64,000 nucleotides of DNA from Lachnospiraceae bacterium (GTDB taxonomy: Bacteria; Bacillota; Clostridia; Lachnospirales; Lachnospiraceae), in assembly GCA_021772075.1 (NCBI GenBank), contig JAETNQ010000007.1, positions 1 through 64,000 on the forward strand, in the 5' to 3' direction. The position numbers and the translations under genes are program-made. Under the pieces are notes generated by a model. That model did no database searches. It worked only from the letters and a program-made list of their open reading frames with translations, and had not been told where the DNA came from. Of this stretch, positions 7,418 through 15,486 are shown one piece after another (the first letter of the stretch is position 1; every line of letters begins with the position of its first letter).

Positions 7418-9226
7418 ATGAATGCAGTGATACAAAACAGGCTGGCGTTGCTCAGGGAAGAAATGAAACAGGCGGGTGTGGATTATTATATGATTCCTAC
7501 TGCCGATTACCACAATTCGGAGTATGTGGATGAGTATTTTAAGGCAAGGGAGTATTTTTCCGGTTTTACCGGATCGAACGGAACGTTGGTAGTCGGAAAG
7601 GACATGGCGGGGCTTTGGACGGACGGAAGGTATTTTATCCAGGCGGCCAGGGAACTGGAAGGAACCGGCATCACGCTGTTCCGCATGCAGGAGGAGGGTG
7701 TTCCGGAAATTCCCGATTTTTTATATGGACAGATGGAAAAAGGGCAGACCCTTGGCTTTGATGGAAGGACGGTCAGCTGCAAAGAGGGCCGCAAACTGGA
7801 AAAGAAGCTGGCGGAAAAAGGAATCGGAATCGCGTACGGGGAGGACCTGGCGGAAAAGATATGGAAGGAAAGACCGGAAAAACCTTGCCGGAGCATAACA
7901 GTGCTTCCAGAGGAGGTCAGTGGAAAAAGCACGGCGGAAAAGCTGGAAGAGGTGAGAAGGAAAATAAAAGAGGCCGGGGCGGAATATCTGCTGTTGAGCA
8001 AGCTGGATGATTTGATGTGGCTGCTGAATATCAGGGGCAATGATGTGGAATGTAATCCGGTGGCGTTGTCCTATGGGTTTTTGACCCAGGAAGAAATTTA
8101 CTTTTTTGCCCAGAAAGCCGCGGTAACGGAAGAATTTGAAAAATATGCGCAAGAGAACGGCATTATATGGAAGGATTATGACGGGATCGAGGATTTTCTG
8201 GAAAGATATGACTATCAAGGAAAGGTATTTCTGGATGAGAGAAACAGCAATTATGCCTTGTTTAAAGTGATTGGTCAACGGACAGGGCATGTGGACGGGG
8301 ATAATCCGACGGAATGGATGAAAGCGGTGAAAAACGAGACGGAGCTGTCCAGAATGGAGGAGGTATACCGGAAGGACAGCGCGGCGGTGATCAAATTTAT
8401 TTACTGGCTGAAAAAGAACATAGGAAAAACGGAGATCACGGAATTGTCCGCAGCAAAATATCTGGATGACCTGAGGCGGAATACGGAGGGATTTCTCGAC
8501 CTGTCTTTTCCTACGATCAGCGCCTATAAGGACAGCGCGGCAATGATGCATTATGAAGCCACGGAAGAACACCATAAGACGCTCGCCCCGGAAGGAATGC
8601 TTCTTGTGGATTCCGGCGGGCAGTATATGGGCGGGACGACGGATGTAACGAGAACCATCGTTCTTGGCGCAGTAGAGGATGAAATGAAAAAGCATTTTAC
8701 CTTAGTGGCGATCGGGATGCTGCAGCTGACGGAGGCAAAGTTCCTGTATGGATGCACGGGGCGGAACCTGGATATCCTGGCAAGGCAGCCCCTTTGGAGC
8801 CATGGCATCGACTATAAATGCGGAACCGGACATGGGATCGGATATATGCTGAACGTTCACGAGGGGCCGCAGAATATCCGCTGGCGTTTTACGGACTCCA
8901 TGAAAGAGGCAGTGATCGAACCCGGGATGGTTGTTTCCAATGAGCCTGGCGTTTATATCGAGGATAGATACGGCATCCGGACGGAAAATATTCTCGTTGT
9001 CAGAAAGGATCAAAAAAATGGAGACGGGCAGTTTTTGCGTTTCGACACGCTTACTTTTGTACCCATCGACAAAGAAGCCATTGATACCGCTTATATGCAG
9101 CCGGCGGATGTGGAGCGGCTGAACCGGTATCATGCCCAGGTTTATGAAAAGACGCAGGAATATCTGACGGAGGAAGAACGGGAATGGCTGGCCGGAGCTA
9201 CAGCACCGGTGCAGATGCAGCACTGA
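7418..9226 (+). CDS. Xaa-Pro aminopeptidase (M24B, AMPP family)
   Basis: This 602-residue protein removes an N-terminal residue that precedes proline. It has two creatinase-type N-terminal domains (residues 1 to about 310, starting NRLALLREEMKQAGVDYYMIP) and a C-terminal pita-bread metallopeptidase domain. The dinuclear metal ligands are visible: Asp in LLVDSGG, Asp in GGTTDVTRT, His in GTGHGIGYMLNVHEGP, Glu in VVSNEPGVY and Glu in IRTENILVV. The length matches the long eukaryote-like P1 form rather than the 350-440-residue PepP/PepQ forms. The ATG at 7418 is chosen for AAGAGGA eight bases upstream; the first in-frame ATG, 7382, lacks one. It is probably cytoplasmic, since no signal peptide is seen. 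Confidence 0.92.
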   Translation: MNAVIQNRLALLREEMKQAGVDYYMIPTADYHNSEYVDEYFKAREYFSGFTGSNGTLVVGKDMAGLWTDGRYFIQAARELEGTGITLFRMQEEGVPEIPDFLYGQMEKGQTLGFDGRTVSCKEGRKLEKKLAEKGIGIAYGEDLAEKIWKERPEKPCRSITVLPEEVSGKSTAEKLEEVRRKIKEAGAEYLLLSKLDDLMWLLNIRGNDVECNPVALSYGFLTQEEIYFFAQKAAVTEEFEKYAQENGIIWKDYDGIEDFLERYDYQGKVFLDERNSNYALFKVIGQRTGHVDGDNPTEWMKAVKNETELSRMEEVYRKDSAAVIKFIYWLKKNIGKTEITELSAAKYLDDLRRNTEGFLDLSFPTISAYKDSAAMMHYEATEEHHKTLAPEGMLLVDSGGQYMGGTTDVTRTIVLGAVEDEMKKHFTLVAIGMLQLTEAKFLYGCTGRNLDILARQPLWSHGIDYKCGTGHGIGYMLNVHEGPQNIRWRFTDSMKEAVIEPGMVVSNEPGVYIEDRYGIRTENILVVRKDQKNGDGQFLRFDTLTFVPIDKEAIDTAYMQPADVERLNRYHAQVYEKTQEYLTEEEREWLAGATAPVQMQH

Positions 9227-9286
9227 TTCGGCCGGATGGAAGTATTGCCGGACAGTTAAAAAAATTTAAAAAAGAATGAGGGAATC

Positions 9287-9315
9287 TTGACTTTTAAATT
9301 CTATTCTGACATAAT
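9287..9315 (+). promoter_or_regulatory. Sigma-A-type promoter of pckA
   Basis: TTGACT (9287-9292), a 17-base spacer and CATAAT (9310-9315) form a near-consensus promoter. This leaves an AT-rich untranslated leader of about 125 bases before pckA, whose function is not evident. Confidence 0.75.
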
Positions 9316-9449
9316 ACAGTAGATGTACTAAGTTGTCATAAACCGTATTTTATAAATGTTATAAAGCATATGTTATCTGGCATAAACAACAGCTACATAT
9401 AAAATGCGGTAAATAATATCAATAACAAATAATATAAGGAGGACATAAC

Positions 9450-11141
9450 ATGTCGACAAAAGCGTATTATCCAATTAGTGAAATTGGCGCAGGAAAAGTT
9501 GGTTTTTCCAAAACAAGATCTATCATCGAAGCTGCTTTTTATGGAAATAATGTAGTAAAAGTAAATACCTTAAAAGAAGCTTATGAAATGGCTAAAAATT
9601 CCCCCGGTACAATCGTAACGGATATGAAAATTAAAGATGGCGAGACATTTGGTTTGGAGAAGGATTCCAGAGTACTGTTGTTCAACGACGGCGCGGTAAC
9701 CGGCCGTTATGCAGCGGCCCGCCGTATCAAAGGGGAGCCGGGCGTAGACGAAGTAAAGCTCGACAAAGTTGTTATGGATGCTGTTTATGAGACACGCTGG
9801 AAAACCATGTACCATGCGGAGTGCTTTATCGGCCTTGATCCTGAGTTTATGGCAAAAGCCCATCTGCTGATTCCGGAAGGAGAAGAGAACCTTCTCTATA
9901 ACTGGATGCTGAACTTCCAGTATATGTCCGATGAATATGTAAAAATGTACAAGAATTCCAAACCGATCGGCGACGGCAACGAGCCGGACATCTATATTTT
10001 TTCTGATCCCCAGTGGACGCCGGGAGAAAGGCCGGATGTTGATTACAGCTGCTTGAGCGATCCTCTGACGCTCTGCTATTTCGATACGAACCAGAACTGC
10101 GCGGCGATCCTCGGCATGAGATATTTCGGCGAACATAAGAAAGGCACGCTGACGATGGCATGGGCGCTGGCAAACAGGAACGGCTATGCTTCCTGCCATG
10201 GTGGACAGAAAGAATATCTGCTTCCTGGCGGAAAGACTTTCGTGGCATCCGTTTACGGCCTGTCAGGTTCCGGCAAATCCACATTGACCCATGCAAAACA
10301 TGGCGGCAAATATGAGATCAAGGTTCTCCATGACGATGCATTCATCATCAACACGGATACTTGTGCATCCGTTGCCTTGGAGCCTACTTATTTTGATAAG
10401 ACAGCAGATTATCCTACGGGCTGCGCGGACAATGAATATCTGCTTTCCGCCCAGAACTGCTCTTGTACGCTGGATGACGAAGGCAAGATCCAGCTGGTAA
10501 CGGAAGATATCAGGAACGGCAACGGCCGCGCGATCAAATCCAAATTGTGGTCCCCGAACCGCGTAGATAAGATCGATGCTCCGGTTAACGCTATTTTCTG
10601 GATCATGAAAGACCCGACCATTCCTCCGGTAGTAAAATTAAAAGGCGCTGCGTTGGCTTCCGTTATGGGCGCTACGCTGGCAACCAAGACTTCTACCGCA
10701 GAGCGCGTGGCGGCAGGAACCGATTTGAACGCTCTTCGTATCGTTCCTTATGCGAACCCGTTCCGGACATATCCTCTGGTGAACGACTATGAGAAGTTCA
10801 AGAAGCTGGTGGAAGAGAAGAACGTAGACTGCTATATCATCAATACCGGCGACTTCATGGGCAAGAAGGTAAAACCTGCGGATACCCTTGGAATCCTTGA
10901 GGCAATCGTAGAAGAAAGAGCTTCCTTCACACAGTGGGGACCTTTCGAAGATATCGAGATCATGGATTGGGAAGGCTTTGCGCCTGACCTGAATGATGCG
11001 GAATACAAAGCGGCATTAAAGAGCGCTATGCAGAACCGCGTGGACGCTGTGGAAGGCTTCGCGACAAAGAAGGAAGGCTATGACAAGCTGCCTGATGAAG
11101 CGCTTACAGCGGTTAAGAAACTGGTGGATGCCCTCAATTAA
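9450..11141 (+). CDS. pckA: ATP-type phosphoenolpyruvate carboxykinase, divergent
   Basis: This 563-residue protein interconverts oxaloacetate plus ATP with phosphoenolpyruvate, CO2 and ADP. The kinase-1a loop is GLSGSGKST (about residues 270-278), where the classical enzyme has GTGKT. The following VLHDDAF replaces the usual IGDDE motif. Further conserved parts are ATKTSTAER and the early EAYEMAKNSPGTIVTDM region. It is longer than classical PckA (about 520-540 residues) and clearly a divergent branch. Codon use (GGC, AAC, GAC, AAG) is more biased than in the neighbours, which suggests high expression, consistent with a near-consensus promoter and an AAGGAGG site. Its last codons and terminator are duplicated 879 bases downstream. 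Confidence 0.9.
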   Translation: MSTKAYYPISEIGAGKVGFSKTRSIIEAAFYGNNVVKVNTLKEAYEMAKNSPGTIVTDMKIKDGETFGLEKDSRVLLFNDGAVTGRYAAARRIKGEPGVDEVKLDKVVMDAVYETRWKTMYHAECFIGLDPEFMAKAHLLIPEGEENLLYNWMLNFQYMSDEYVKMYKNSKPIGDGNEPDIYIFSDPQWTPGERPDVDYSCLSDPLTLCYFDTNQNCAAILGMRYFGEHKKGTLTMAWALANRNGYASCHGGQKEYLLPGGKTFVASVYGLSGSGKSTLTHAKHGGKYEIKVLHDDAFIINTDTCASVALEPTYFDKTADYPTGCADNEYLLSAQNCSCTLDDEGKIQLVTEDIRNGNGRAIKSKLWSPNRVDKIDAPVNAIFWIMKDPTIPPVVKLKGAALASVMGATLATKTSTAERVAAGTDLNALRIVPYANPFRTYPLVNDYEKFKKLVEEKNVDCYIINTGDFMGKKVKPADTLGILEAIVEERASFTQWGPFEDIEIMDWEGFAPDLNDAEYKAALKSAMQNRVDAVEGFATKKEGYDKLPDEALTAVKKLVDALN

Positions 11142-11244
11142 TCTTGGGAGTTCCTGAAAAAAGATAAAAAAGATACTGCCTGTAGCTTTGGGGCTATGGG
11201 CAGTATTTTTTTCTTTAATAGTTCTGTAAGACAGTGGAATTCTT
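11123..11244 (+). repeat. Direct repeat copy 1: pckA 3' end plus terminator
   Basis: 122 bases starting GGTGGATGCCCTC, covering the last codons of pckA and its terminator. They recur at 12002-12123 with a single difference (G at 11225 against A at 12104). Both boundaries are sharp. Confidence 0.95.
11173..11213 (+). terminator. Intrinsic terminator of pckA
   Basis: ATACTGCC pairs with GGCAGTAT around an inner TAGC...GCTA stem and is followed by a T7 run. Confidence 0.9.
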
Positions 11245-11277
11245 CTGGTTTTTGTGTGATATTCTTACCAAAAGATC

Positions 11278-11646
11278 TTGATATCATCATTTTATCAATA
11301 TATAATTGTATTAAATAGCAATATAGGCAATACAACTGGCTGGTTTGGCCTTCATGGTACGAGCGGGAGCAGTATTGGAACATCGAGTGTTCGTGTTACT
11401 GGTTATCCATCAGATAAAAGCGGTTATAATATGTGGACTTGTACCGGGACAGTAAGTAATATTACTACAAATCGTTTTATGCATACTGCAGATACTTTTG
11501 ATGGACAAAGTGGTTCACCTACATATTTTTATAACAGTAATTATGGCAATCAAGTAGTAGGCATACATACGCATGGCGGTAATTATAGCAGAAGGATTAC
11601 TAATACTTTAGTAACATGGTTGAAAAATAATGGATTTGCAAGTTAA
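11278..11646 (+). pseudogene. Remnant of a trypsin-like (V8/glutamyl endopeptidase-type) serine protease
   Basis: The readable part (122 codons if started at 11278) matches only the C-terminal half of a secreted S1-family protease: GWFGLHGTSGSS, VTGYPSDKS, then the catalytic serine region TFDGQSGSPTYFY and VVGIHTHGG. The signal peptide, propeptide and the half that carries the catalytic His and Asp are absent. The homology begins about 30-60 bases after the first direct-repeat copy, and no ribosome binding site precedes it. It is therefore a truncated gene and not expected to be active. Composition is AT-rich compared with flanking genes, suggesting foreign origin. Confidence 0.7.
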
Positions 11647-11959
11647 AAGAAAAAGGATATCTATATTAAGCACTGTTTTCATAGTCATAATATTATTTTG
11701 TGGCATAACTACTTTTGTGTTATGGGATAAAAAAGAAGATCAAAAAAAATTCATGGAGGGTACTATTACAGAAAGAGCGGATGATTATTTGTCGATACGC
11801 GATGAAGCGGGTATCATATGCGACATATCTTTAGAAGCAGATTATGAAGGTGTGCCGTTAGATACATTAACTGTAGGTGATTGGGTAAAAGTCTGGTATA
11901 GAGGTGAAATTGCAGAAACTTCTCCCAGGCAGATTGTTGCATTTAAAATAGAGAAATGA
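11630..11959 (+). CDS. Small membrane-anchored protein, DUF3221-like
   Basis: This 109-residue protein has one N-terminal membrane segment (about residues 11-31, ILSTVFIVIILFCGITTFVLW). A soluble all-beta-looking domain follows (GTITERADDYLSIRD ... LTVGDWVKVWYRGEIAETSPRQIVAFKIEK), resembling small OB-like domains such as DUF3221. It overlaps the protease remnant by 17 bases and has no clear ribosome binding site, so translation may have depended on the intact upstream gene. It may be a passenger in a decaying island. Function unknown. Confidence 0.5.
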   Translation: MDLQVKRKRISILSTVFIVIILFCGITTFVLWDKKEDQKKFMEGTITERADDYLSIRDEAGIICDISLEADYEGVPLDTLTVGDWVKVWYRGEIAETSPRQIVAFKIEK

Positions 11960-12001
11960 GAGTATACGAGGGTGTCGTAAAGTCATGTCAATGGATATTA
12001 G

Positions 12002-12123
12002 GGTGGATGCCCTCAATTAATCTTGGGAGTTCCTGAAAAAAGATAAAAAAGATACTGCCTGTAGCTTTGGGGCTATGGGCAGTATTTTTTTCTTTAATAG
12101 TTCTATAAGACAGTGGAATTCTT
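12002..12123 (+). repeat. Direct repeat copy 2: duplicated pckA tail plus terminator
   Basis: This copy is 121/122 identical to 11123-11244. It includes in-frame GTG GAT GCC CTC AAT TAA, the pckA C-terminus, with no pckA body upstream of it. Confidence 0.95.
12052..12092 (+). terminator. Second copy of the pckA terminator
   Basis: The hairpin and T run are the same as at 11173-11213. It would stop transcription leaving the AT-rich insert before the toxin-antitoxin promoter. Confidence 0.85.
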
Positions 12124-12193
12124 GAGGGGCATTACCGTACAATAACAAGGGGAGGCATGATTTTGAAGATTTTGCAAATAATATTGCAGAACG

Positions 12194-12223
12194 CTTGCAA
12201 TGTGCAAGCAAACTGAGTATAAT
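12194..12223 (+). promoter_or_regulatory. Promoter and palindromic operator of the toxin-antitoxin pair
   Basis: TTGCAA (12195-12200), a 17-base spacer and perfect TATAAT (12218-12223). The -35 box lies inside the perfect palindrome CTTGCA-ATG-TGCAAG (12194-12208), a natural site for autorepression by the antitoxin. Confidence 0.75.
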
Positions 12224-12242
12224 GTAATCAGAGGTGATATTT

Positions 12243-12548
12243 ATGTCAAGAACATCTAATGTATTTACGAGAGTTGAGCCTGAAATCAAAGAACAGGCAG
12301 AAGATGTATTGAACAAGCTCGGAATTTCTATGTCCAATGCGGTCGGTATGTTTTTAAGACAGGTTGTGATTCAGAGGGGCATTCCCTTTGAGATAAAACT
12401 TCCAGTAAATGAGCCACTCGCAATCGGCAATCTTACAAAAGAGCAGCTTGATGTTGAAATCGCAAAAGGTATGGCTGATATAGAAAACGGCAGAGTCTAT
12501 ACAGTTGATGAAGTAGAAGCAGAAATGCATAGGTTATATGGTATATGA
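12243..12548 (+). CDS. RelB/DinJ-family antitoxin
   Basis: This 101-residue protein has a ribbon-helix-helix N-terminus (TSNVFTRVEPEIKEQAEDVLNKLGISMSNAVGMFLRQV), typical of the RelB/DinJ antitoxins that bind both their toxin and their own promoter. The C-terminal half (NLTKEQLDVEIAKGMADIENGRVYTVDEVEAEMHRLYGI) is the usual toxin-neutralising tail. The ATG at 12243 follows GAGGTG; an in-frame GTG at 12234 is inside that site. The stop overlaps the toxin start in an ATGA. Confidence 0.85.
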   Translation: MSRTSNVFTRVEPEIKEQAEDVLNKLGISMSNAVGMFLRQVVIQRGIPFEIKLPVNEPLAIGNLTKEQLDVEIAKGMADIENGRVYTVDEVEAEMHRLYGI

Positions 12549-12850
12549 GTTATACGGTTAAATATTCAAAGCAGGCTCGTGAGGATATTCAGTTGATATA
12601 TGAATATATCGCATTTAGGCTTCTCTCACCGGACACTGCCGCAGCCCAGATTCACAGGATATATAAAACGGTAAGAAGCCTTGACGAAATGCCGATGAGG
12701 TTTCGACTGTACGAGGATGAGCCTTGGCATTCCAAGGGCTTGAGGGTTGCGCCGATAAACAATTATGGCGGGCTTGTCAATGTGCGGAAATCAGAAATAC
12801 GGGAACCAGGCAAAAGAGACCGTTGCTCCTGTTTCATTTTTATTATATAA
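12545..12850 (+). CDS. RelE/ParE-family toxin with an altered C-terminus
   Basis: The first 77 or so residues are a normal RelE/ParE-type plasmid-stabilisation toxin (YTVKYSKQAREDIQLIYEYIA ... FRLYEDEPWHSKGLRVAPINNY). In the family this is followed by the last strands, roughly YLVFY-x-V, then a stretch ending in RIMYGGRD. Here the protein instead reads GGLVNVRKSEIREPGKRDRCSCFIFII, which does not fit. A deletion or frameshift soon after INNY is likely, so the toxin is probably inactive or weakened. It overlaps the antitoxin by 4 bases. Confidence 0.7.
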   Translation: MSYTVKYSKQAREDIQLIYEYIAFRLLSPDTAAAQIHRIYKTVRSLDEMPMRFRLYEDEPWHSKGLRVAPINNYGGLVNVRKSEIREPGKRDRCSCFIFII

Positions 12851-12896
12851 TTTTCCATATAAGCATACGATGAAAAAGGAATAGGAGGCGGACTTT

Positions 12897-15464
12897 ATGA
12901 AGACAGTAATCATCGGCGGCGTTGCGGCTGGGACGAAGGTAGCCGCAAAGCTGAAAAGGGAAAACCCGCAGGACGAAATCGTGATCTATACGAAAGGAAA
13001 GGATATATCCTATGCGGGGTGCGGCCTTCCGTATTATATCGGGGGAGCGATTGAGACGGAGGAGGAATTGATCGTAAATACTCCGGCCAAATTCATGGGG
13101 CTGACGGGCGCGGAGGTACATACGGGCTGTGAAGTGACGGCAGTCGATCCTGCGGGAAAAACGATTACGATTGGAAACGACGGGGAAGAAGAGGTCAGCT
13201 ATGATAAGCTGGTGATTGCGGTGGGCGCGGAGCCGTCGGTACCTCCGGTGGAAGGAACAGGGCTTCCCGGGGTATTTACGGTCAGAACGCCGGAAGATGC
13301 CATCGGGGCAAGAAAGTATGCGGAAGAGTACGGATGTAAGAAGGCGGTCGTTATAGGCGGCGGCTTTATCGGGCTGGAAGTGGCGGAAAACCTTATGGCA
13401 AGGGGGATTGCCGTTACGGTGATGGATATGGCTCCGCAGCTTATGCCGAATATTTTTGACAAGGAAATGGCGGATTATGTCCGCAGACAGCTCCAGGGAA
13501 AAGGGCTGCGCATCCTGACAGGGACGGCGCTTCTTGCCATCGGAGGCGGAGAAAAGGTGGAAAATGTACAGACGGGAGCGGGGGCGCTGCCGGCGGATAT
13601 GGTTGTCCTGGCGGCGGGAATCCGCCCGGCTACGGGATTTTTGAAGGACAGCGGACTGGAGATGGAAAGAGGCTGCATCATTACGGATGAACGCCAGAGA
13701 ACAAATCTGCCCGATATTTATGCCGTGGGCGACTGCGCCCTGGTGAAAAACCGGATCACCGGAAAACGGCAATGGTCGGCGATGGGTTCTACGGCTAATA
13801 TTGCGGGCCGGATGCTGGCGTTGAATCTGGGCGGAGAAGAAAACGAATACAAGGGATGCCTTGGGACGGGCGTGGTGAAGCTGGCGGAAGGGCTGAATGC
13901 GGCGAGAACCGGATTGACGGAGGAACAGGCGAAGGCGGAGGGGTTTTCTGTCGTTTCCGTTGTCTGCGTCAACGATGACAAAGCCCATTATTACCCGGAT
14001 TCCGGCAATTTCATTACGAAGCTGGTTGCGGACGGGGAGAGCCATAAGCTGTTAGGAATGCAGGTAATCGGCGCAGGAGCCGTGGATAAGATGGCGGATA
14101 TTGCCGTTACCGGGATTTCCCTTGGCTGTAAAGTGGAAGATTTTGCAACGATGGATTTCGCTTATGCGCCGCCGTTTTCCACGGCGATCCATCCTTTTGC
14201 GACGGCTTGCAATATTCTGACGAATAAGATCAGCGGCCGTCTGGAATCTGTGACGCCGGCAGAGTATGCGGCAGGAGCGGCGAAGGATTATCGTCTGGTC
14301 GATGCCCATCCGGCGCCGTCTCTGCCCGGGGCGGAGTGGATTAACCTGGCGAAGGCGGGAGAGGCTGCCGCAAAGTATCAGAAAGATGAGAAGCTTCTGT
14401 TGGTATGCGCAAGGGGAAAGAGGGGCTATCTGACCCAGAATAAGCTGCGGGCGCTGGGATTTACCAATACCAGGGTATTGGAAGGCGGCGCTGCGTTTAA
14501 TGTGATCAAGAGAACGGTTCCTGCGGGAGGAAAGCTGCCCCCGGAGGAAATCAAACGAGTGAAAGGTTTGGGCTGTCTGCAGGATAAACGTTATGGAGAT
14601 GTATTTAACGTCCGAGTGATTACAAGAAACGGCAAGATTACAGCGGATGAACACCGGGCGGTGGCGGAAGCGGCGGAGCGCTTCGGCAGCGGCGAGATTA
14701 CGATGACAACCCGCCTGACGATGGAGATCCAAGGGGTTCCTTACGATAACATTGATCCGCTGATCGCTTATTTGGCGGAAAATAACCTGGAGACAGGCGG
14801 AACGGGCTCCTTGGTGCGCCCCGTGGTTTCCTGCAAGGGAACGACCTGCCAATACGGCCTGATCGATACTTTCGGGCTGAGCGAGAAGCTTCATGACCGC
14901 TTTTATGAGGGATACCATCATGTTACTTTGCCTCATAAGTTCAAGATCGCTGTAGGAGGCTGCCCGAACAATTGCGTGAAACCGGATTTGAACGACCTGG
15001 GCATTATCGGGCAGAGAGTGCCGCTGTTTGATTTTTCCAAATGCCGGGGATGTAAAAAATGCCAGGTGGAGACGGGATGTCCGATCAAGGCGGCGAAGCT
15101 GGAAGACGGTATGCTGAAGGTGGACAATGAAGCATGCAACGGCTGCGGGCGATGCAAAGGAAAATGTCCTTTCGGCGTGACGGAAGAGTATACGGACGGC
15201 TATAAAATTTATATCGGAGGGAGATGGGGCAAGAAGATTGCCAACGGACGGCCTCTGGATAAACTTTTTACCAGCGAGGAAGAGGTTCTGGATACGGTGG
15301 AACGGGCGATCCTGTTCTTCCGGGATGAAGGAATGACAGGAGAGCGTTTTGCCGATACGGTGAACCGCCTTGGGTTTGATTATGTACAGGACAAACTGCT
15401 GCATGGCAATATGGATAAGGCTGCCGTACTGGAGAAAAAAGTAAAAGGCGGGGCAACTTGCTGA
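12897..15464 (+). CDS. Fusion: CoA-disulfide-reductase-like flavoprotein + rhodanese + sulfite-reductase-like Fe-S domain
   Basis: This 855-residue protein has three parts. Residues 1 to about 445 are an FAD/NAD(P)H oxidoreductase of the CoA-disulfide reductase/NADH oxidase group: the FAD loop is IIGGVAAGTKVA, the single redox Cys is C42 in SYAGCGLPYY, and the NAD loop is VIGGGFIGLEVA. Residues about 455-545 are a rhodanese domain with C504 in VCARGKRGY. Residues about 560-800 are a nitrite/sulfite reductase-type siroheme/4Fe-4S domain (C646-x4-C651, C689-x3-C693 in GGCPNNC), followed by two ferredoxin-type clusters (CRGCKKC ... CP and CNGCGRC ... CP). It probably handles persulfide, polysulfide or sulfite electrons in the cytoplasm; the exact substrate is unknown. 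The first cysteine pair is one residue closer than the x5 of CysI. The start has AGGAGG. Confidence 0.85.
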   Translation: MKTVIIGGVAAGTKVAAKLKRENPQDEIVIYTKGKDISYAGCGLPYYIGGAIETEEELIVNTPAKFMGLTGAEVHTGCEVTAVDPAGKTITIGNDGEEEVSYDKLVIAVGAEPSVPPVEGTGLPGVFTVRTPEDAIGARKYAEEYGCKKAVVIGGGFIGLEVAENLMARGIAVTVMDMAPQLMPNIFDKEMADYVRRQLQGKGLRILTGTALLAIGGGEKVENVQTGAGALPADMVVLAAGIRPATGFLKDSGLEMERGCIITDERQRTNLPDIYAVGDCALVKNRITGKRQWSAMGSTANIAGRMLALNLGGEENEYKGCLGTGVVKLAEGLNAARTGLTEEQAKAEGFSVVSVVCVNDDKAHYYPDSGNFITKLVADGESHKLLGMQVIGAGAVDKMADIAVTGISLGCKVEDFATMDFAYAPPFSTAIHPFATACNILTNKISGRLESVTPAEYAAGAAKDYRLVDAHPAPSLPGAEWINLAKAGEAAAKYQKDEKLLLVCARGKRGYLTQNKLRALGFTNTRVLEGGAAFNVIKRTVPAGGKLPPEEIKRVKGLGCLQDKRYGDVFNVRVITRNGKITADEHRAVAEAAERFGSGEITMTTRLTMEIQGVPYDNIDPLIAYLAENNLETGGTGSLVRPVVSCKGTTCQYGLIDTFGLSEKLHDRFYEGYHHVTLPHKFKIAVGGCPNNCVKPDLNDLGIIGQRVPLFDFSKCRGCKKCQVETGCPIKAAKLEDGMLKVDNEACNGCGRCKGKCPFGVTEEYTDGYKIYIGGRWGKKIANGRPLDKLFTSEEEVLDTVERAILFFRDEGMTGERFADTVNRLGFDYVQDKLLHGNMDKAAVLEKKVKGGATC

Positions 15465-15486
15465 CAGGGACGGAACGAGGATGAGA

